Shown: piece by piece, positions 59,301-64,000 of the stretch
Numbering within the stretch: the first letter of the stretch is position 1
How the letters are laid out: each line of letters opens with the position of its first letter
NCBI RefSeq assembly: GCF_014489115.1
Contig: NZ_JACTAH010000003.1
Coordinates: 163,312 to 227,311, forward strand
Length of the DNA: 64,000 bases
Direction: 5' to 3'
From: Thauera sedimentorum
Lineage (GTDB): Bacteria > Pseudomonadota > Gammaproteobacteria > Burkholderiales > Rhodocyclaceae
Notes under the pieces: generated by a model
Told to the model about the DNA's origin: nothing
What the model saw: the letters and a program-made list of their open reading frames with translations, nothing else
Database searches by the model: none
Position numbers and translations under genes: made by a program

Positions 59301-59540
59301 ATGGCCCGAGCGGCGCCTGCCCCCGAAAATTTCGAATCCGCCGTCTCCGAACTTGAAGCCATCGTGCGCGACATGGAGAGCGGCGAACTCCCTCTGGAAC
59401 AAGCCCTCGAGCGTTATCAGAGAGGTGTCGGCTTGCTGAAGTTCTGCCAGAAGACCCTCGCCCGCGCCGAGGACCGCATCCGCATCCTGGAGGCGGACAC
59501 CCTGCAGCCGATGGCGCCGGCGGACGACAGCAGCACATGA
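59301..59540 (+). CDS. xseB: Exodeoxyribonuclease VII small subunit
   Basis: A 79-residue helical protein with the XseB core FESAVSELEAIVRDMESGELPLEQAL and LKFCQKTLARAEDRI. It pairs with XseA, which is not in the window. It overlaps ispA by ATGA, the usual xseB-ispA-dxs order. Confidence 0.95.
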   Translation: MARAAPAPENFESAVSELEAIVRDMESGELPLEQALERYQRGVGLLKFCQKTLARAEDRIRILEADTLQPMAPADDSST

Positions 59541-60436
59541 GCACCGATTCCGATTTTCCGCGCTGGATGGCCGCGGTGCAGCAACGCACCGAAACGGCGC
59601 TGGGCGTTTTTCTCCCGCCCTCCTCCCAGGCGCCCACACGCCTGCACGAGGCCATGCGCTATGCCGCGCTGGGCGGCGGCAAGCGGGTTCGCCCCCTGCT
59701 GGTGCACGCCGCCGGACATCTGGTCGACGCCGCGCCCGACCGGCTGGATCGCATCGCCTGTGCGGTGGAGCTGATCCATGTCTACTCCCTGGTGCACGAC
59801 GACATGCCCTGCATGGACGACGACGTCCTGCGCCGCGGCAAGCCCACCGTCCACGTCGAGTACGACGAAGCCACCGCGCTGCTGGTCGGCGACGCCCTGC
59901 AGACGCGCGCATTCGAGTTGCTGGCCGAGGGTCAGCTTGCCGAATCCCCCGCTGCGCAACTCGGCATGGTCGCGCTCCTCGCAGCGGCCTCCGGATCGCA
60001 TGGCATGGCGGGCGGTCAGGCCATCGACCTCGCCGCGGTCGGCCACCAGCTGAACCGTGCCGAACTCGAGTTCATGCACATCCGCAAGACCGGCGCACTG
60101 ATCCGCGCATCGGTACTGCTCGGTGCGCGCGCCGGCCGGCCGCTCGCCGATGCCGATCACCAACGGCTGGACCACTACAGCAAACAGATCGGCCTGCTGT
60201 TCCAGGTCGTGGACGACATCCTCGACGCGGAAGCCGACACCGCCACCCTGGGCAAGACGGCCGGCAAGGATGCCGAGCACGGCAAGCCCACCTACGTAAG
60301 CCTGCTCGGACTGAACGATGCCAAGGCCTACGCCGAGGAACTTCTCGCCGACGCCCTGTCCACCCTCGCACCGCTGGGTGAACGCGGCGTGCACCTGCAG
60401 GCGCTGGCCGAATTCATCGTCAGACGATCGTTCTGA
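59537..60436 (+). CDS. ispA: Farnesyl diphosphate synthase
   Basis: A 299-residue trans-prenyltransferase with a first aspartate-rich motif DDMPCMDDD at residues 88-96 and a second DDILD beginning at D226. It condenses DMAPP and IPP to farnesyl diphosphate. The residues before the first motif fit a farnesyl or geranylgeranyl synthase; context favours IspA. Confidence 0.95.
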   Translation: MSTDSDFPRWMAAVQQRTETALGVFLPPSSQAPTRLHEAMRYAALGGGKRVRPLLVHAAGHLVDAAPDRLDRIACAVELIHVYSLVHDDMPCMDDDVLRRGKPTVHVEYDEATALLVGDALQTRAFELLAEGQLAESPAAQLGMVALLAAASGSHGMAGGQAIDLAAVGHQLNRAELEFMHIRKTGALIRASVLLGARAGRPLADADHQRLDHYSKQIGLLFQVVDDILDAEADTATLGKTAGKDAEHGKPTYVSLLGLNDAKAYAEELLADALSTLAPLGERGVHLQALAEFIVRRSF

Positions 60437-60459
60437 CCAACCCCCTTTCCGTCCCCAAC

Positions 60460-62322
60460 ATGTCTCCCTACCCGCTACTGGAACGCATCGGCAGCCCAGC
60501 CGACCTTCGCGCCCTGGACCGCCGCGAGCTGCGCACCCTGGCCGACGAGCTGCGCGCATTTCTCATCGAGTCCGTATCCAGGACCGGCGGGCATCTGTCG
60601 TCCAACCTGGGCACCGTCGAACTCACCATCGCCCTGCACCAGGTGTTCCAGACGCCCGAGGACCGCATCGTATGGGACGTCGGCCACCAGACCTACGGCC
60701 ACAAGATACTCACCGGCCGCCGCGAAGCCATGGCAGGCCTGCGGCACTGGGGCGGCATTTCCGGCTTCCCACGGCGCTGCGAGAGCGAGTACGACACCTT
60801 CGGCACCGCCCACTCATCGACCTCGATCTCCGCCGCGCTCGGCATGGCGGTGGCGGCACGCGACCGGGGCGAGGATCATCGCGCGATCGCGGTAATCGGC
60901 GATGGAGCGATGAGCGCCGGCATGGCCTTCGAAGCACTCAACAACGCCGGCGACATCAGCGACGTGAACCTGCTGGTGATCCTCAACGACAACGAGATGT
61001 CCATCTCGCCGCCGGTCGGTTCCCTGACCAAGATCCTTGCGCGGCTGATGTCCGGCTCCACCTTCAACGCCGCCCGCCGCGCCGGCGAGAAGGTGCTCGG
61101 TGTGGCGCCGCCGATGCTCGACTTCGCGCGCCGTGTCGAGGAACACGTCAAGGGGCTGATCACGCCCGGCACCCTGTTCGAGGAGTTCGGCTTCCACTAC
61201 TACGGGCCGATCGACGGCCACGATCTCGACGCCCTGATTCCCACGCTGCAGAACCTGCGTCGCCTGAAGGGGCCGCAGTTCCTCCACGTCATCACGCGCA
61301 AGGGACAAGGCTACAAGCTCGCCGAGGCGGACCCCATCCTCTACCACGGCGTGTCCAAGTTCGACCACACGGCGGGCATCCAGAGCGGCAAGTCGAGCGG
61401 CAAGCTCACCTACACCCAGGTGTTCGGTGACTGGCTGTGCGACATGGCGGCCACCGACCCCCGCATCGTCGGCATCACCCCGGCGATGCGCGAAGGGTCC
61501 GGCCTGGTCCGCTTCGCCCAGGAGTTCCCCGAGCGCTACTACGACGTGGGTATCGCCGAACAGCACGCGCTGACCTTCGCCGCCGGCCTCGCCTGCGAGG
61601 GCCTCAAGCCCGTGGTCGCCATCTACTCCACCTTCCTGCAGCGCGGCTACGACCAGCTGGTGCACGACATCGCCCTGCAAAACCTGCCAGTGGTGCTGGC
61701 GGTCGATCGCGGCGGCCTTGTCGGTGCGGACGGCGCCACGCATCACGGCGCTTTCGACCTGTCCTATCTCACCTGCATTCCCAACATGGTGATCATGGCG
61801 CCGGCGGACGAGGACGAGTGTCGCCAGATGCTGTACACCGCAACATGCCATGACGGGCCGTCCGCAGTCCGCTATCCGCGCGGCAGCGGGCCCGGTGTTA
61901 CCCCGAACCAGGCGATGCGCGCGCTGCCCATCGGCAAGGGCGAAATCCGGCGGACCGGTCGCCGGGTCGCGCTGCTCGCATTCGGCAGCATGGTGCCGAC
62001 CGCCGAGCAGGTTGCAGAAGAGATCGACGCAACGGTGGCGAACATGCGCTTCGTCAAACCGCTTGATGAGGCCCTGGTGGCCGAGCTCGCCGCCTCGCAT
62101 GAACTGCTGGTCACCCTTGAGGAAAACGCGGTGATCGGCGGAGTCGGCAGCGAGGTGTCGCGCTTGCTCGATGCGCTCGCACAGCGCCCCCGCCTGCTGC
62201 GCCTCGGCCTGCCCGACCGCTTCATCGACCACGGCGATCAGGCCCAGCTGCTGCACTCCGTCGGCCTCGACGCCGAGGGAGTCCTCGCCGCCATTAAGCA
62301 GACCTATTCGCTCAATAGTTGA
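60460..62322 (+). CDS. dxs: 1-deoxy-D-xylulose-5-phosphate synthase
   Basis: A 620-residue thiamine-diphosphate enzyme, first step of the MEP pathway. It shows [12 protein letters not shown], the TPP motif [29 protein letters not shown] and [17 protein letters not shown]. It begins 23 bases after ispA and forms the 3' end of the xseB-ispA-dxs unit. Confidence 0.97.
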   Translation: MSPYPLLERIGSPADLRALDRRELRTLADELRAFLIESVSRTGGHLSSNLGTVELTIALHQVFQTPEDRIVWDVGHQTYGHKILTGRREAMAGLRHWGGISGFPRRCESEYDTFGTAHSSTSISAALGMAVAARDRGEDHRAIAVIGDGAMSAGMAFEALNNAGDISDVNLLVILNDNEMSISPPVGSLTKILARLMSGSTFNAARRAGEKVLGVAPPMLDFARRVEEHVKGLITPGTLFEEFGFHYYGPIDGHDLDALIPTLQNLRRLKGPQFLHVITRKGQGYKLAEADPILYHGVSKFDHTAGIQSGKSSGKLTYTQVFGDWLCDMAATDPRIVGITPAMREGSGLVRFAQEFPERYYDVGIAEQHALTFAAGLACEGLKPVVAIYSTFLQRGYDQLVHDIALQNLPVVLAVDRGGLVGADGATHHGAFDLSYLTCIPNMVIMAPADEDECRQMLYTATCHDGPSAVRYPRGSGPGVTPNQAMRALPIGKGEIRRTGRRVALLAFGSMVPTAEQVAEEIDATVANMRFVKPLDEALVAELAASHELLVTLEENAVIGGVGSEVSRLLDALAQRPRLLRLGLPDRFIDHGDQAQLLHSVGLDAEGVLAAIKQTYSLNS

Positions 62323-62391
62323 GCGTTTTTGTCGGGAATGCTAGGATTCACGCGTCTCCGACACCCGCCCGTATCTTGCAGAGAACAGCTT

Positions 62392-63201
62392 ATGAAACCC
62401 GTTGAGGCGCATGCCATTCCCGACGTCCAGAATAGCGCCGACAGCCGCCAGATCGCGATCAACAAGGTCGGGATCAAGTCCATCCGCCATCCGGTGCGTG
62501 TCAGCGACAAGAATGGCGGCGTTCAGCACACCGTTGCCATGTTCAACATGTATGTCGGTCTCCCCCATAACTTCAAGGGGACCCACATGTCGCGCTTCAT
62601 CGAGATCCTCAACGGCAACGAGCGGGAGATCTCGGTCGAATCGTTCGAGCCGATGTTGCGCGAGATGGTCAAGCGCCTCGAAGCCGAGACCGGCCACATC
62701 GAGATGACCTTCCCGTACTTCATCAACAAGTCGGCACCGATCTCCGGCGTGCAGAGCCTGATGGATTACGAGGTCACGTTTACCGGCGAGATCCGCGAAG
62801 GCGGCCAGTACGAATTCGATATGCGCGTGGTCGTGCCGGTCACCAGTCTCTGCCCGTGCTCGAAGAAGATTTCCGACTACGGCGCCCACAACCAGCGCTC
62901 ACATGTGACCGTTACCGCCACCACGAACGCGCACCTGTGGATCGAGGAACTGGTGCAACTCGTCGAGAGCCAGGCGTCCTGCGAACTCTATGGGCTGCTC
63001 AAGCGTCCGGACGAGAAGTTCGTCACCGAGCGCGCCTACGACAACCCGAAGTTCGTCGAGGACATGGTCCGCGACGTCGCAGGCTTGCTCAACGCCGAGC
63101 CCCGGATCGATGCCTATATCGTCGAATCCGAGAACTTCGAATCGATCCACAACCATTCGGCGTACGCCCTGATCGAACGCGACAAGCGCGTGCGCAGCTG
63201 A
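62392..63201 (+). CDS. folE2: GTP cyclohydrolase FolE2 (type IB)
   Basis: A 269-residue GTP cyclohydrolase I of the FolE2/COG1469 family, which makes dihydroneopterin triphosphate for folate, and queuosine, synthesis with metals other than zinc. The metal-site region [22 protein letters not shown] is intact. The ATG at 62392 is chosen from family N termini. Often zinc-regulated, but I saw no obvious Zur box. A strong terminator follows. Confidence 0.93.
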   Translation: MKPVEAHAIPDVQNSADSRQIAINKVGIKSIRHPVRVSDKNGGVQHTVAMFNMYVGLPHNFKGTHMSRFIEILNGNEREISVESFEPMLREMVKRLEAETGHIEMTFPYFINKSAPISGVQSLMDYEVTFTGEIREGGQYEFDMRVVVPVTSLCPCSKKISDYGAHNQRSHVTVTATTNAHLWIEELVQLVESQASCELYGLLKRPDEKFVTERAYDNPKFVEDMVRDVAGLLNAEPRIDAYIVESENFESIHNHSAYALIERDKRVRS

Positions 63202-63224
63202 CCTCGGGCCTCGTGAACAACGAA

Positions 63225-63262
63225 AGGGGGTAAGCGCGATCCGCGCCTACCCCCTCTTCTTT
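63225..63262 (+). terminator. Terminator after folE2
   Basis: A 13-bp stem with one mismatch: AGGGGGTA-GCGCG (63225-63238) pairs with CGCGC-TACCCCCT (63242-63255), followed by CTTCTTTTC. Also usable for the convergent hydratase gene. Confidence 0.88.
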
Positions 63263-63275
63263 TCGAGCCGTAAAA

Positions 63276-63722
63276 TCAGCCGCGGGCCGGAATGAAGATC
63301 TCGGCTTGCCCGTCGAGAACCACCTTGCCCGCAACCGTGCACACAGTGTCGAACAGCACGCGACGCTTCTCGGCATTGAGCTCTTTCACGGTGACGCGCG
63401 CGACAACCGTGTCACCGACCTTGACCGGCGCCTTGAACTTGAGCGACTGGGACAGATAGATGCAGCCCGGCCCGGGCAGCTTCGTTCCGAACACGGTGGA
63501 AATGAAGGCCGCCGACAGCATGCCGTGCGCAATTCGTCCGCCGAACATCGTGGACGCTGCGAACTCCTCGTCCAGATGAACCGGGTTCGTATCACCCGAA
63601 ACGCCGGCGAACATCAGAATATCCGCCTCGCTCACCGTCCGCCCGTAGGCCGCACTCATGCCGATCTGCAAGTCGTCGAAGTCATGGCCGTAGAACTCGC
63701 CGAATTCACGTGCAACACTCAT
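63276..63722 (-). CDS. MaoC-type (R)-specific enoyl-CoA hydratase
   Basis: A 148-residue hot-dog-fold protein with the hydratase motif SGDTNPVHLDEEFA (catalytic D and H) and GGRIAHGMLSAAFIS. It resembles PhaJ, which hydrates trans-2-enoyl-CoA to (R)-3-hydroxyacyl-CoA for polyhydroxyalkanoate synthesis; other MaoC hydratases are possible. It is on the same strand as, and downstream of, the rRNA operon, past its terminator. Confidence 0.85.
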   Translation of the reverse strand: MSVAREFGEFYGHDFDDLQIGMSAAYGRTVSEADILMFAGVSGDTNPVHLDEEFAASTMFGGRIAHGMLSAAFISTVFGTKLPGPGCIYLSQSLKFKAPVKVGDTVVARVTVKELNAEKRRVLFDTVCTVAGKVVLDGQAEIFIPARG

Positions 63723-63887
63723 CTCGCATTCCCCATTATCGTTGTATCGAGCCGTCGCGCTGCGCAACGGTACGCCCGGGTGAGGAGGGCGCACTTCGAG
63801 CATACCCGATGCAGGTGAGCGTGTCGTGACAGCCTGCACGGCCGAGCAGGCGCCTTGCAGATTTCTTGCTTGATTGGGTAGACGGCC

Positions 63888-63922
63888 AAACGCCGCTGGA
63901 TCGTTGTGATCGAGCGGCGTTT
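63888..63922 (-). terminator. rRNA operon terminator
   Basis: Read on the minus strand: AAACGCCGCT (63922-63913) pairs with AGCGGCGTTT (63897-63888), with an inner GATC/GATC pairing. It lies about 12 bases after the 5S 3' end. Confidence 0.85.
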
Positions 63923-63933
63923 GTTTGTGGGTT

Positions 63934-64000
63934 AGTCTGACGATGACCTACTTTCGCGAGGGTATCCTCACTATCATCGGCGCGTTCTCGTTTCACGGTC
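63934..64000 (-). rRNA. rrf: 5S ribosomal RNA, 3' part (continues beyond the window)
   Basis: The reverse complement contains the 5S landmarks GCGCCGATGATAGTG and CGCGAAAGTAGGTCATCGTCAG, the last two-thirds of helix regions IV/V and the 3' strand. About 67 bases are present; the 5' half and the rest of the rrn operon lie past base 64000. The exact 3' end is estimated. Confidence 0.92.

Noticed and set aside
62323..62391. A zinc-responsive (Zur) operator upstream of folE2
   Set aside because: I looked for a Zur-like AT-rich dyad and saw none in the 69-base gap.

Overview
The window is high-GC bacterial DNA with dense gene packing, many ATGA/GTGA overlaps and no sign of phage, plasmid, insertion sequence, CRISPR array or tRNA gene. 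Gene content and order (radC-rpmB-rpmG, clpS-clpA, ribF-ileS-lspA-fkpB-ispH, xseB-ispA-dxs, a form IA RuBisCO operon and a complete sox cluster) point to a betaproteobacterium, most likely Rhodocyclales (Thauera/Azoarcus-like), able to grow chemolithoautotrophically on reduced sulfur. The placement is inferred from family resemblance, not from a search.

Layout. 1-5.7 kb: end of an MFS-type transporter, an EF-G-like GTPase, an orphan DUF4212 protein, a small unknown membrane protein, and a DUF4212 + sodium:solute symporter pair. 5.9-12.2 kb: cbbL-cbbS-cbbQ-cbbO with divergent cbbR, the CO2-fixation locus. 12.3-15.5 kb: a universal stress protein, an alanine/serine-glyoxylate aminotransferase and a YegD-like short Hsp70. 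15.6-21.6 kb: the isocitrate node, with a dimeric NADP-isocitrate dehydrogenase, an unrelated monomeric one, and the kinase/phosphatase AceK; isocitrate lyase lies at 39 kb. 21.6-31.2 kb: sulfur oxidation, with soxR-soxC-soxD-soxY-soxZ-soxA-soxX-soxB on the minus strand, divergent fccA-fccB (sulfide dehydrogenase) and a diheme cytochrome c. 31.3-34.8 kb: NUDIX, dut, coaBC, radC and ribosomal proteins L28 and L33. 34.8-38.6 kb: cold-shock protein, clpS-clpA and an RraA-like protein. 40.3-43.2 kb: a Spy/CpxP-like periplasmic protein divergent from an OmpR-type two-component system. 43.2-48.5 kb: glpK-glpD, a DMT permease, and a SpoIIAA-like protein with a rhodanese. 48.5-58 kb: murI, queG, tsaE-amiC, ribF, ileS-lspA-fkpB-ispH. 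58-64 kb: a Rieske oxygenase, xseB-ispA-dxs, folE2, a MaoC-type hydratase, and the 3' end of a 5S rRNA gene with its rrn terminator.

How it works together. Thiosulfate and sulfide oxidation (Sox, Fcc) would feed electrons through c-type cytochromes to respiration and NAD(P)H formation, driving RuBisCO. The adjacent glyoxylate aminotransferase could handle glyoxylate from RuBisCO oxygenase activity. The two isocitrate dehydrogenases, AceK and isocitrate lyase would set the split between the TCA cycle and the glyoxylate bypass during growth on acetate-like carbon, for which the sodium:solute symporter is a plausible importer.

I found no clearly undescribed multigene system. The best leads are: a perfect 23-bp inverted repeat between cbbL and cbbR; an AT-rich rare-codon patch with a promoter-like element inside tsaE; an EF-hand-like loop in the symporter; a DUF4212 gene without a partner behind an EF-G paralog; a terminator splitting soxB from the rest of sox; an apparently leaderless clpS; and a Rieske oxygenase of unknown substrate beside the isoprenoid genes.
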